Below, in pieces: positions 35,361-43,475 of a stretch of 64,000 bases of DNA. A program made the position numbers and the translations under genes. The first letter of the stretch is position 1. Every line of letters starts with the position of its first letter. The notes below the pieces were generated by a model that had not been told where the DNA came from, did not search any database, and saw nothing but the letters and a program-made list of their open reading frames with translations. This stretch comes from ZAX-1 sp046533095 (GTDB lineage Bacteria > Bacillota > Clostridia > Lachnospirales > Lachnospiraceae): contig JAJQRA010000020.1 in NCBI GenBank assembly GCA_046533095.1, positions 1 to 64,000 on the forward strand, given 5' to 3'.

Positions 35361-36548
35361 ATGGAGAAAATAGATACAATGGAGGAAAAAACAGGATTGA
35401 AAGGAACCGTGGAGATGATAGAATTGGAACATGTGGCAGAAACAGAAGAAATAGCAAAAACAGCAGAAGCAGTAGAATCAATAAAAACAGAAGAGGTATC
35501 GGAAGCAGTAGAATCAATAAAAACAGAAGAGGCGCCGGGGACAGTAGAATCAATAAAAACGGAAGAAACGATAGAAACAGGTGAAAAAACAAAATTAGAA
35601 ATCGAACCAACAGCAGAAATTTTAGAAAATGCACCAAAGACGTCAGAAACAATGGAGGACTATAAAGAAGAATTGGAAGCGTCTTTTCGGAAAATAAAGG
35701 TGGGCGATATTATTTCCGGAACGGTAATTGATGTGAGCGATGAAGGAGTCACACTAGATTTAAGGTACTATGCATCAGGAGTTATACGTGCTGCCGACTT
35801 AAGCAATGATCCGGAATTTTTATTGACAGAAGAAGTACAAAAAGGGGATGTGATTAGTGCAACTGTAGTGAAGCTAGACGATGGCGAGGGGAATATCCTG
35901 CTATCCAAAAAAGAAGCAAATGATGTCCTTGCTTGGGAAAAATTAAAAGGGTATTTAGAGGAAGAAACGGAACTTGCCGTTAAAATAACAGCCATTGTAC
36001 CTAGTGGTGTAATCGCTTATACAGAAGGGATTAGAGGGTTTATTCCTGCCTCGCAGCTAGCATTATCTTATGTAGAAGTAGACGATTCTTGGCTTGGGAA
36101 GGAATTATGCGTACGCGTGATTACGGTAGATGAATCCAAGCAAAAATTAGTTTTGTCTGCGAAGGCGATTTTGAGGGAAAAAGCGGCAAAGGAACACGAC
36201 CTGCGCATATCTATGATGGTGCCGGGGAGCATATTAGAGGGAACGGTAGAAAGCCTGATGCCTTATGGTGCATTTGTAAATCTCGGGGACGGAATCAGTG
36301 GATTGGTGCATATTTCTCAAATAAGCCAAAAGAGAATTGGGAAACCGTCAGAAGTATTATCAGTTGGACAAAAGGTGAACGTAAAAGTTTTAAACACGAA
36401 CAATAATAAAGTGAGCTTAAGTATCAAAGCACTAGAAGAACAGGCGGTAGCTGAACAGTATAGACCAGAAGAAGTCGCTAAATACACATCGGCCGAGCGC
36501 GTAACCACAAGCCTTTCCGGTTTGCTGTCAAATATCAAGCTGGACTAG
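35361..36548 (+). CDS. S1-domain RNA-binding protein (ribosomal S1-like)
   Basis: 395 residues. Residues 1-105 are acidic and low in complexity, with three in-frame copies of AVESIKTEE-like repeats. Three S1 OB-fold domains follow: VGDIISGTVIDVSDEGVTLD (about 115), VKITAIVPSGVIAYTEGIRG (about 205), and GSILEGTVESLMPYGAFVNL (about 290), the last being the best match. Gram-positive S1-like proteins of three to four domains bind mRNA and modulate translation. AGGGGAGGA precedes the ATG. The stop lies inside a short tandem repeat that continues downstream. Confidence 0.88.
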   Translation: MEKIDTMEEKTGLKGTVEMIELEHVAETEEIAKTAEAVESIKTEEVSEAVESIKTEEAPGTVESIKTEETIETGEKTKLEIEPTAEILENAPKTSETMEDYKEELEASFRKIKVGDIISGTVIDVSDEGVTLDLRYYASGVIRAADLSNDPEFLLTEEVQKGDVISATVVKLDDGEGNILLSKKEANDVLAWEKLKGYLEEETELAVKITAIVPSGVIAYTEGIRGFIPASQLALSYVEVDDSWLGKELCVRVITVDESKQKLVLSAKAILREKAAKEHDLRISMMVPGSILEGTVESLMPYGAFVNLGDGISGLVHISQISQKRIGKPSEVLSVGQKVNVKVLNTNNNKVSLSIKALEEQAVAEQYRPEEVAKYTSAERVTTSLSGLLSNIKLD

Positions 36549-36640
36549 AAGGAACAAAACTAGAAGCAACAGGGCTAGAAGCAGCAGGACTAGAAAAAGT
36601 AGGATCGGGGAAAGCAGAACTAAAAGTAACAGAATAGAAC
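36536..36640 (+). repeat. 15-18 bp tandem repeat across the S1-gene stop codon
   Basis: CTAGAAG/CTAGAAA units recur at about 36544, 36561, 36576 and 36591. The TAG of the first unit is the stop codon of the S1-domain gene. Confidence 0.7.
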
Positions 36641-36694
36641 GAAAGATCATTTGTAAATAAAATTTATAAATAATATAAAGGAGAAACCAAAGAG

Positions 36695-37321
36695 ATGAAA
36701 GTTATTTTATTAAATGGAAGTCCAAATAAAGAGGGATGTACGTATACTGCATTGGCGGAAGTGGCAATGCAGTTAAAGAAAAATGGAGTTGAAACAGAAA
36801 TTCTACAGATTGGGAAGAAAGCAATTCAAGGCTGCACTGCTTGTGGCGTCTGTCAAAGTGGGAATGGCTGTGTTTTTAAAGAGGATTTGGTAAATGAGCT
36901 ATTGGAAGAATTAATACATGCCGACGGGTTTATTATCGGATCTCCGGTATATTATGCTTCTGCAAATGGCTCGCTTATTGCATTCTTAGACCGGCTATTT
37001 TTTGCCGGCAATGATTTGCATTTTTCACATAAACTTGGAGCAAGCGTTGTCTCTGCCCGCCGGGCCGGTACAACAGCTGCCCTTGAAGTTTTAAATAAAT
37101 ATTTTACGATTGCTAATATGCCACTTGTTTCCTCTAGCTATTGGAATATGGTACATGGACACAGTCCAAAGGATGTAAGGCAGGATAAGGAAGGACTGCA
37201 CACCATGCGTACCCTTGCAGATAATATGGCATGGCTGTTAAAGTCCATAGAAGCAGGGAGAAAGGCTGGAATTGCTTTGCCGAAACCAGAACCAAAAGAG
37301 TGGACAAATTTTATTAGGTAA
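36695..37321 (+). CDS. NADPH-dependent FMN reductase / iron-sulfur flavoprotein-like
   Basis: 208 residues with a flavodoxin-like fold. The N-terminal strand and FMN phosphate loop read KVILLNGSPNKEGCTYTAL, and the second FMN loop reads GSPVYYASANGSLIAFLDR. A cysteine group CTACGVCQSGNGC (about 49-61) resembles the compact cluster site of iron-sulfur flavoproteins, though it may instead be structural. It probably transfers electrons from NAD(P)H or ferredoxin to small acceptors. AAAGGAGA precedes the ATG. Confidence 0.85.
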   Translation: MKVILLNGSPNKEGCTYTALAEVAMQLKKNGVETEILQIGKKAIQGCTACGVCQSGNGCVFKEDLVNELLEELIHADGFIIGSPVYYASANGSLIAFLDRLFFAGNDLHFSHKLGASVVSARRAGTTAALEVLNKYFTIANMPLVSSSYWNMVHGHSPKDVRQDKEGLHTMRTLADNMAWLLKSIEAGRKAGIALPKPEPKEWTNFIR

Positions 37322-37381
37322 GCAATATGCAAAGCAGCAATGCCATCGTTTCATCCAGGTAGCTTGCATATGGGGAAATTC

Positions 37382-38125
37382 CTATTTGGCCTGTCGGATT
37401 AGTGTAACTTCATGCACTCTCATATAGTTGGCGAGTGCATGGACGCTATGGATAGATTCAGGGACTAGTATCCCCCCTTTCGCGGCATCTATTGGCCTAT
37501 GAAAGTCGCTGCCGGAGGATTGTAAAAGATTATATTTTAAAGCCCATGCAAGTGCTTCATCGTTATGCTCTTCATGGGCTATATTTGCATTATATACTTC
37601 TACGCCATGGATTAAAAAGGGATCTCTTGGTTGGCAATAGGAGCGACAAGGATGCGCCTGATACATGAGGCAATGATACTGTTCGCATTCTCGAAACAGT
37701 TCTTTTTGCGTCATTTTATACATCTGTGGATTCTCATATAAAATATCACTGTCCACCCCATACAAAAGAAAGTCGTCTGGTCCGCCGGCAATGCAGGTTT
37801 CAATGCCGAACCATACTTCAATTCCAAGCTTGTCACCGGCTTCTTTTGCCCGTTTAAAATAATCGATATATTTCGGCACTGACTCAACGGTGTCCCAATT
37901 GAAGTGATTCGTTATAATCAATGCACCATAACCTGCATTGGCATAAATTTTAACCGTTTCATATACAGGAACCTTTGCACAAGGGCTAGCACCTTTTGTA
38001 TGGGCATGAGTTTCTACTTTTTTTATTTTTATAGTATCAGCTTCAAGCGTGTCATATCCTATAGCACTTTTTGTATAGGCATGGGTTTCTACTTTTTTTA
38101 TATGTAAGTTATTATCTGTCATCAA
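37382..38125 (-). CDS. PHP-domain metal-dependent hydrolase
   Basis: 247 residues. The PHP metal motifs are ETHAHTKG (H-x-H, about 35-42), ITNHFNWDT, GIETCI, QAHPCR and SGSDFHRP. This family includes histidinol-phosphatase-like and nucleotide phosphoesterases; the substrate is unknown here. The N-terminus holds a duplication: KKVETHAYTKSA precedes KKVETHAHTKGA 22 residues later, so the first copy has lost the second histidine. The true ancestral start may be at the second copy. The nearest AGG-type site, GGAGG, lies 15 bases before the ATG, which is long. Confidence 0.82.
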   Translation of the reverse strand: MMTDNNLHIKKVETHAYTKSAIGYDTLEADTIKIKKVETHAHTKGASPCAKVPVYETVKIYANAGYGALIITNHFNWDTVESVPKYIDYFKRAKEAGDKLGIEVWFGIETCIAGGPDDFLLYGVDSDILYENPQMYKMTQKELFRECEQYHCLMYQAHPCRSYCQPRDPFLIHGVEVYNANIAHEEHNDEALAWALKYNLLQSSGSDFHRPIDAAKGGILVPESIHSVHALANYMRVHEVTLIRQAK

Positions 38126-38214
38126 ATCGAGTCGGAGCCTCCAATCAAATTCATACCGTTAAGCAAGTATTGTCATACAATCGAACTGGAGCCGCCGATC
38201 AAGTTTAATACGGT
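38124..38214. repeat. duplicated 3' end of the transglycosylase gene
   Basis: The minus-strand end of the transglycosylase gene (38178-38214, encoding NLIGGSSSI) is copied at 38124-38160, where it would read NLIGGSDSI and a stop. The copy abuts the start of the PHP gene. Confidence 0.8.
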
Positions 38215-38955
38215 TGGGCTATATTTAATTTCCTGATAGGAATAAAATGAATCAGATTTCTTGTCAGATCCCTTGCCCTCTTCCTCCTTGGCCTTGCTTT
38301 GCTCTAGCTCCTGAACTTTCATATATAGCTCCAGAAAACGAAGATAGTCCTGATAGGAAAAAAGCTGGTCTAAAATATTTTGATAGTAGGAATCCTCTAC
38401 TTTTGCAGTTCCTGTAGTTCCTGCAGTTCCGACAGAAATATTCCCGGAAACCGCATAAGATGTATTCGGTATGCTGACACCTTCGTTCATATAGCCTGTA
38501 ACTTTCACCACATAGTTCTGGGTTTCGGTAAATGGTGGAATACCACCGTATTTCGTAACATTATTGGCACCTGCATTATAGGCGGCGAGGGCATAAGATA
38601 TATTGCCATTGAATTCGTCTAACATTTGGGCGATGTATTTTGCGCCACCCATAATATTTTGATAAGGGTCATAAGCATCGCTTACGCCAAGTTCAGCAGC
38701 AGTAGCCGGCATGAGCTGCATAATGCCTTGGGCACCCATATGGGATGTAGCGTTTGGCCTAAAATCAGATTCAGCCTTTGCAATTGCTTTTAGCATATTT
38801 TTGGGGACGCCATAGGTTTCAGACGCTTCTGCAAAAATTTCCTCTAAAGTAGCACTGGTTTGAAGATAATCTGAGAAATTTTCAGTATTATCAACAACTT
38901 GGCTTGCCTGTGGCGCACCGGATATTGTAGCATTTTGGATTGTATTTACCTTCAT
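38173..38955 (-). CDS. lytic transglycosylase, SLT domain
   Basis: 260 residues. The SLT fold (about 45-160) shows the catalytic Glu in AIAKAESDFRP, then GAQGIMQLMPATA and the AYNAGANNV...GGIPPFTETQNYV motif, all hallmarks of family 1 lytic transglycosylases. No clear signal peptide is present, so export may be by another route, as in flagellar or pilus-linked SLT enzymes. A Lys/Glu-rich segment precedes the C-terminus. AAGGAG lies 8 bases before the ATG at 38955. A promoter is readable at 39005-39032. Confidence 0.9.
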   Translation of the reverse strand: MKVNTIQNATISGAPQASQVVDNTENFSDYLQTSATLEEIFAEASETYGVPKNMLKAIAKAESDFRPNATSHMGAQGIMQLMPATAAELGVSDAYDPYQNIMGGAKYIAQMLDEFNGNISYALAAYNAGANNVTKYGGIPPFTETQNYVVKVTGYMNEGVSIPNTSYAVSGNISVGTAGTTGTAKVEDSYYQNILDQLFSYQDYLRFLELYMKVQELEQSKAKEEEGKGSDKKSDSFYSYQEIKYSPTVLNLIGGSSSIV

Positions 38956-39004
38956 ATGCAATTCTCCTTGGTTTGGCTCTCACTTTTTTTATTTATACAT
39001 AAAT

Positions 39005-39032
39005 AGTATAACATGTTTTCAATAAATTTCAA
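39005..39032 (-). promoter_or_regulatory. promoter of the lytic transglycosylase gene
   Basis: On the minus strand TTGAAA (39032-39027), 16 bases, then TATACT (39010-39005), about 50 bases before the start codon. Confidence 0.55.
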
Positions 39033-39115
39033 CAAAAATCCTTGAAAATTTAGAAAGGGTGGTGTAAAGTATCCTTGTATCATATAATAAAGAGGAAAAC
39101 ACTACGGAGGAAGGC

Positions 39116-39994
39116 ATGAAAAAGCAAGGATACAAAAAGGCATTCAAAGCAGCGTTTCCTTACACAATACCTGTTTTGACCGGCTATCTGTTTATCGGCA
39201 TTGCCTTTGGGGTTATGTATCAGGAAAAGGGATATAATTTTTTATGGGCAACCGCGATGAGTGTACTCGTATATGCAGGGTCGGGGCAATATTTGGCTAT
39301 AAATTTTTTTGCTCCAGGTGTCAGTTTTCTACAGGTTATTTTTATGACCTTTATGGTAAATGTGCGTCACATTTTTTATGGGCTATCATTGTTGGAACGC
39401 TTTGCAGATATGGGGAAGAAGAGGCTTTATATGATTTTTTCCCTAACCGATGAAACATATTCCCTTTATTTTATAACGAAGGTGCCAAAAGACGTAGATG
39501 AAAAGAAATTTTTATTGGCGATTGCTTTGCTGGATCAGTGCTATTGGATTGCCGGTTCCGCAATTGGCGCAATTGCCGGAGCACTTATCCCTTTTCATAC
39601 GGCAGGGATTGATTTTGCAATGACGGCATTGTTCCTTGTGATTTTTACAGAACAATGGCTGACAAGCAAAGAACATATCCCGGCACTTTCCGGACTTGGC
39701 TGCGGACTCATTGGCCTATTAATTTTTGGGAAAAATAATTTTATACTGCCTGCTATGATTGGTGTTTTGCTGTTATTATTATCGTGCAGACGAACCATAG
39801 AAAAGAAAGAAAACGAAAATGGAATCGAAAGCAAGAATCGTGATAAAAGCCAAAACAGCATAGAAAGCAAGAATTGGAATGAACGTCAAAATGGAATCGA
39901 AAGCAAGAATCATGATAAGAGTCAAAATAGCATAGAAAGCAAGAATCGTAAAAATAACATGGGGAGTGGGGAGGTGACAAAAAATGCCAATTAG
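39116..39994 (+). CDS. azlC: AzlC-family branched-chain amino acid exporter, large subunit
   Basis: 292 residues. The first 225 are a typical AzlC membrane protein (AFPYTIPVLTGYLFIGIAFG, then VYAGSGQYLAINF, FMVNVRHIFYGLSL and FSLTDETYSLYF). The last 65 are an unusual hydrophilic tail of near-repeats (IESKN, DKSQNS) encoded by about 21-45 base DNA repeats at 39827-39955. AzlC works with AzlD, whose gene overlaps the end of this one. CGGAGGAAGG precedes the ATG. Confidence 0.92.
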   Translation: MKKQGYKKAFKAAFPYTIPVLTGYLFIGIAFGVMYQEKGYNFLWATAMSVLVYAGSGQYLAINFFAPGVSFLQVIFMTFMVNVRHIFYGLSLLERFADMGKKRLYMIFSLTDETYSLYFITKVPKDVDEKKFLLAIALLDQCYWIAGSAIGAIAGALIPFHTAGIDFAMTALFLVIFTEQWLTSKEHIPALSGLGCGLIGLLIFGKNNFILPAMIGVLLLLLSCRRTIEKKENENGIESKNRDKSQNSIESKNWNERQNGIESKNHDKSQNSIESKNRKNNMGSGEVTKNAN

Positions 39995-40319
39995 CTTGTT
40001 GCGTTCCATTCTTATTATCGTATTAGTGGCGGCCACGACATTTTTTACAAGGGCTGTACCTTTTGTCATTTTTCCAAAGGATAGGGAGGTTCACCCTGTT
40101 ATTGCGTATTTAGGAAAAGCGCTTCCACCGGCAGTTATCGGAATGCTCGTAATATACTGCTTTAAATCGGTAAGTATTGGCAAGTTCCCATTTGGGTTGC
40201 CGGAGCTGATTGCAGGGGTGGCAGTCGTTGCTTTGCATATATGGAAACGCAATAATTTGTTAAGTATCGGAATCGGAACAATTCTTTATATGATTTTGGT
40301 ACAGGCTATCTTTAAATGA
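39984..40319 (+). CDS. azlD: AzlD-family transporter small subunit
   Basis: 111 residues with three to four helices. It opens SLLRSILIIVLVAATTFFTR then AVPFVIF, the AzlD signature of an Arg after the first helix, and contains YLGKALPPAVIGMLVIYC. The ATG overlaps the azlC stop by 11 bases and the ribosome binding site GGGGAGGTGA lies inside azlC, so the two are translationally coupled. Confidence 0.93.
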   Translation: MPISLLRSILIIVLVAATTFFTRAVPFVIFPKDREVHPVIAYLGKALPPAVIGMLVIYCFKSVSIGKFPFGLPELIAGVAVVALHIWKRNNLLSIGIGTILYMILVQAIFK

Positions 40320-40364
40320 GAAATAGAAATATCCCACCAAGTGTTCAATATAGGAGAACGAAAA

Positions 40365-41642
40365 ATGAAAAAAGAACCATTTGTAGCATACGATAGGCTA
40401 AAAGAAATCGTAAAAGAACATCCGACCCCTTTTCATTTGTATGATGAGAGAGGGATACGGCAAAATGCCAAGGCTGTAAAAGAGGCATTTGCTTGGAACA
40501 GGGGCTTTAAGGAATATTTTGCAGTAAAAGCAAATCCAAATCCATTTTTGATTCAGATTTTAAAGGAATATGGCTGTGGCTGTGACTGTTCGTCCATGAC
40601 AGAATTAATGCTTGCAAATGCGATGGGCTTTGATGGAGAATCGATTATGTTTTCCTCAAATGCAACGCCGTCGCAAGAATATCGATATGCCAGTGATATC
40701 GGTGCCGTGATTAATTTAGATGATTTTACCCATATTGATTTTTTGGAAAAAACCATTGGATTTATTCCAGAAACGATAAGTTGCCGTTTTAATCCAGGTG
40801 GACTGTTTCAAATCAGCAACAGCATTATGGACAATCCAGGTGATGCAAAGTATGGATTTACAGCAGAGCAGTTGTTTGATGGCTTTAAAGTGTTAAAGGA
40901 AAAAGGGGCGAAAAAGTTTGGCATCCATGCTTTTTTAGCAAGCAATACCGTAACAAATGAGTATTATCCAACCCTTGCCCGCATATTATTTGAAGTTGCC
41001 GTAAAACTAAAAGAGCAGACCGGCGCAGATATCCGATTTATCAACCTATCCGGTGGAATTGGCATCCCCTACAAACCAGAGCAGGAAGCAAATGATATTT
41101 ATGCTATCGGTGAGGGTGTGCGAAAAGTGTATGAAGAAGTTCTGGTGTCGGCAGGTATGGGCGATGTCGCTATCTACACAGAACTTGGACGTTTCATGAT
41201 GGCTCCATATGGTGCGCTTGTGACCACTGCAATCCATGAAAAGCATACGCATAAAGAATATATAGGTTGCGATGCCTGTGCCGTAAACCTGATGCGCCCT
41301 GCCATGTATGGCGCCTACCATCATATCACCGTAATGGGAAAAGATAATCGTGTATGTGACCACAAATATGATGTTACAGGATCCCTGTGTGAAAATAATG
41401 ACAAATTTGCAGTAGACCGTATGTTGCCAGAGGTTTCTGTAGGAGATTTATTGGTCATCCATGACACTGGCGCCCACGGACATGCGATGGGATACAATTA
41501 CAACGGTAAATTAAAATCTGCAGAGATCCTATTAAGAGAGGACGATACATGTCAGCTTATTCGCCGGGCGGAAGTGCCAAGGGATTATTTTGCCACCTTA
41601 GACCAATTTGATATATTTGATAAACTCAAATTGGATGAATAG
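40365..41642 (+). CDS. lysA: diaminopimelate decarboxylase
   Basis: 425 residues, a fold-III PLP decarboxylase. The Schiff-base lysine is in YFAVKANPNP (about 55), HAFLASNTV and the NLSGGIGIPY glycine loop bind cofactor phosphate, and CDACAVNLMRPAMYGAYHH and GSLCENNDKFA form the C-terminal active site with its Cys donor and substrate contacts. It makes lysine from meso-diaminopimelate, the last step of lysine synthesis. Some related clostridial proteins carry other basic substrates. TAGGAG precedes the ATG at 40365. Confidence 0.9.
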   Translation: MKKEPFVAYDRLKEIVKEHPTPFHLYDERGIRQNAKAVKEAFAWNRGFKEYFAVKANPNPFLIQILKEYGCGCDCSSMTELMLANAMGFDGESIMFSSNATPSQEYRYASDIGAVINLDDFTHIDFLEKTIGFIPETISCRFNPGGLFQISNSIMDNPGDAKYGFTAEQLFDGFKVLKEKGAKKFGIHAFLASNTVTNEYYPTLARILFEVAVKLKEQTGADIRFINLSGGIGIPYKPEQEANDIYAIGEGVRKVYEEVLVSAGMGDVAIYTELGRFMMAPYGALVTTAIHEKHTHKEYIGCDACAVNLMRPAMYGAYHHITVMGKDNRVCDHKYDVTGSLCENNDKFAVDRMLPEVSVGDLLVIHDTGAHGHAMGYNYNGKLKSAEILLREDDTCQLIRRAEVPRDYFATLDQFDIFDKLKLDE

Positions 41643-41736
41643 GTAGTTGCGGTTATGTACAAATTGATTACGATGTAGGTACGACCGAACAAATACTCGT
41701 AACTTATGTAGTACAGCGGTACAAGGAGGTACTTGA

Positions 41737-42144
41737 GTGAATATTACATATAGTAATACAAAAGATTTTTCTTCTGAAGATTTACATGAACTTTTTAAAT
41801 CGGTTAATTGGCTTTCTGCCAACTATGCTGAACGGCTTGTGGTGGCAATGAAAAATTCTGATTTTGTTTTTTCAGCATGGGACGGCAAGAAACTGGTTGG
41901 ACTTTTAAACGTATTAGATGATACGATCATGACGGCCTATATACACTATTTATTGGTAAACTCCGCATATCAGGGAAAGGGAATCGGTACTAATTTGGTT
42001 GAAGAAGTCAAAGAAGTATACAAGTCCTTTTTGTATATTGTGTTAATATCTGAAGACATTAAGACGTTGAAGTTCTTTGAAAAAAATGGGATTTTTATAA
42101 CCGAAGATTCATTTCCCATGTCCCTTATGAATAGGAATCTATGA
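41737..42144 (+). CDS. GNAT N-acetyltransferase
   Basis: 135 residues. The acetyl-CoA loop is AYQGKGIGTNLV (about 85-96), with IHYLLVNSAYQG before it and FFEKNGI after it. This is the compact YjgM/YhbS-like type, acceptor unknown. It starts with GTG at 41737, preceded by an ideal AAGGAGGT. Confidence 0.88.
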   Translation: MNITYSNTKDFSSEDLHELFKSVNWLSANYAERLVVAMKNSDFVFSAWDGKKLVGLLNVLDDTIMTAYIHYLLVNSAYQGKGIGTNLVEEVKEVYKSFLYIVLISEDIKTLKFFEKNGIFITEDSFPMSLMNRNL

Positions 42145-42158
42145 GTAGCTTTATGGGA

Positions 42159-42263
42159 CCTTCATGAAATCCGGCGAACTGCATGATCGATACCCAGTAT
42201 TTTGAGGATGAACCCATTTTCTGTATGGGGCTTTCATGAAATCCGGCGAACTGCATGATCGAT
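42159..42263 (+). repeat. 33-bp direct repeat, two copies
   Basis: TTCATGAAATCCGGCGAACT plus GCATGATCGATAC occurs at about 42162-42194 and again at 42231-42263. It lies between the GNAT gene and an IS630 relic and could be a decayed IS boundary or another gene-end duplication. Confidence 0.75.
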
Positions 42264-42271
42264 ACAGTGCA

Positions 42272-42622
42272 CTAGTCCTTGAATGTTCTTTTATAAGTAA
42301 GGCCAAGCTTTTTAAGTTTTCGTGAAAGTGCGGACTCCGAGATGGGCAATTGGAATTTGTCGATTAACTCGCGCAAAGTAGAATCCGGCACTTTTTCGAT
42401 TTCAGTAAGGACGTTTTTCATTGTTTCTTCTGAAACCATAGGTTTTCTACCGCAATTTTGTGGCTGCGGTTCTATGCTTCCGGTTACACTGTAAAGTGAA
42501 CAGATTTTATATACGGAACTCTGACTAATCAGCAGATTGTTTGCGATTGTTTTTTTGTCTATGCCATTCTTCTTGTGTTGGATAATTTTTTCTCGAATTT
42601 CAATTGATAATGGTTCTGCCAT
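42272..42622 (-). pseudogene. IS630-family transposase, helix-turn-helix half only
   Basis: 116 residues. The pattern LSIEIREKIIQHKKNGIDKK, then VYKICSLYSVTGSIEPQP, GRKPMVS, LRELIDKF and SALSRKLKKLGLTYKRTFK matches the N-terminal paired DNA-binding domain of IS630-type transposases. The DDE catalytic part that should follow is not found in any frame downstream. It may be a stranded OrfA or a domesticated DNA-binding protein. It sits where the gene controlled by the cobalamin riboswitch would be expected. A moderate ribosome binding site (AAGGTAGGTG) precedes it. Confidence 0.7.
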
Positions 42623-42760
42623 TTGTAAACACCTACCTTTACATATCGTTGCGCAAGGATGCCCATCCCTCTTTTCTGGGAAAGTACGTTCTATAAGCGC
42701 CGTTTAAAAGATGTGCATCTGTGCAAAGTGTAAGGCATCGTTTACTTATTTTATACACAT

Positions 42761-42784
42761 AAAAAAACCTGCTAGAAGCAGGCA
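42761..42784 (-). terminator. intrinsic terminator, expression platform of the cobalamin riboswitch
   Basis: On the minus strand CCTGCT-TCT-AGCAGG is followed by TTTTTTT. Its 3' arm AGCAGGTTT is complementary to AAACCTGCT at the end of the aptamer, so the two can compete. Confidence 0.85.
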
Positions 42785-42893
42785 TCTTTTCAATATACGA
42801 TCATACGACAAAATGAATCGGATATTTGAAGATGGAATGCTTTACACGGAAGTGCCATCTTTAAGCTTATTTAAATTCAATAAATAGGCTCGT

Positions 42894-43052
42894 TATATTA
42901 AGCAGGTTTCCTGACTAACAGATCAACATTTGGCCTTCCCTTCTCACAGAAAAAATTCTGCAATGGCAATATAAAACCAAACTCCCTGAATACAGTGACC
43001 GGATCGCTCAGGATTCACACCTGATTTCCTCTTTTTTCAGATCGGCAATATA
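42894..43052 (-). promoter_or_regulatory. cobalamin (B12) riboswitch aptamer
   Basis: On the minus strand the conserved parts appear in order: GAGGAAATCAGGTGTGAATCC, GGTCACTGTA, CAGGGAG, GAGAAGGGAAGGCC, and the B12-box AGTCAGGAAACCTGCT. The ends pair as TATATT/AATATA (P1). A terminator follows at 42784-42761. The next reading frame on this strand is only an IS630 relic, so the original controlled gene (for example a B12 transporter or B12-dependent enzyme) appears to be lost. Confidence 0.9.
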
Positions 43053-43075
43053 GAAGCAAAATCTGAAACACTTAA

Positions 43076-43330
43076 TAATATAGCTTATCAGAAATTGCAG
43101 GGCAAGTTCTGATAAAAGGTGCATTTTTTGCACCGTACATCTGATGATAGGAACCGTATTGTGTTCCTATCATATAGCTTATCAGAAATTGCAACGCAAA
43201 TTCTGATAAAAGGTGCATTTTTTTGCACTGTACATCTGATGATAGGAACCGTATTGTGTTCCTATCATATAGCTTATCAGAAATTGCAGGGCAAATTCTG
43301 ATAAAAAGGCACATTTTTTCGTGCCATGGA
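43076..43330 (+). repeat. nested-hairpin repeat array, copy B
   Basis: Two full units of 94-95 bases and two thirds of a third (starts at 43081, 43175, 43270). Each unit is hairpin 1 (TATCAGAAATTGC...GCAAATTCTGATA), hairpin 2 (GGTGCA...TGCACC or GGCAC...GTGCC) and hairpin 3 (GATAGGAAC...GTTCCTATC). The array ends after hairpin 2. It lies just upstream of the cobalamin riboswitch on the other strand. Confidence 0.9.
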
Positions 43331-43475
43331 TCTTCGGGTTTTGCTATGCAAAACACCTTACGTTGCCGAGGATACGGAATCGTTGCCTTTCTGTATACAA
43401 TATAGCATAATTTATTGGCTTTGACAATGGCTAATTTTTACAGCCATGCTAAACATTAGAAGCAGAATAATTTTT

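Noticed and set aside
43076..43330. CRISPR array
   Set aside because: The units repeat in full without unique spacers and are made of three different hairpins; no cas genes lie nearby.
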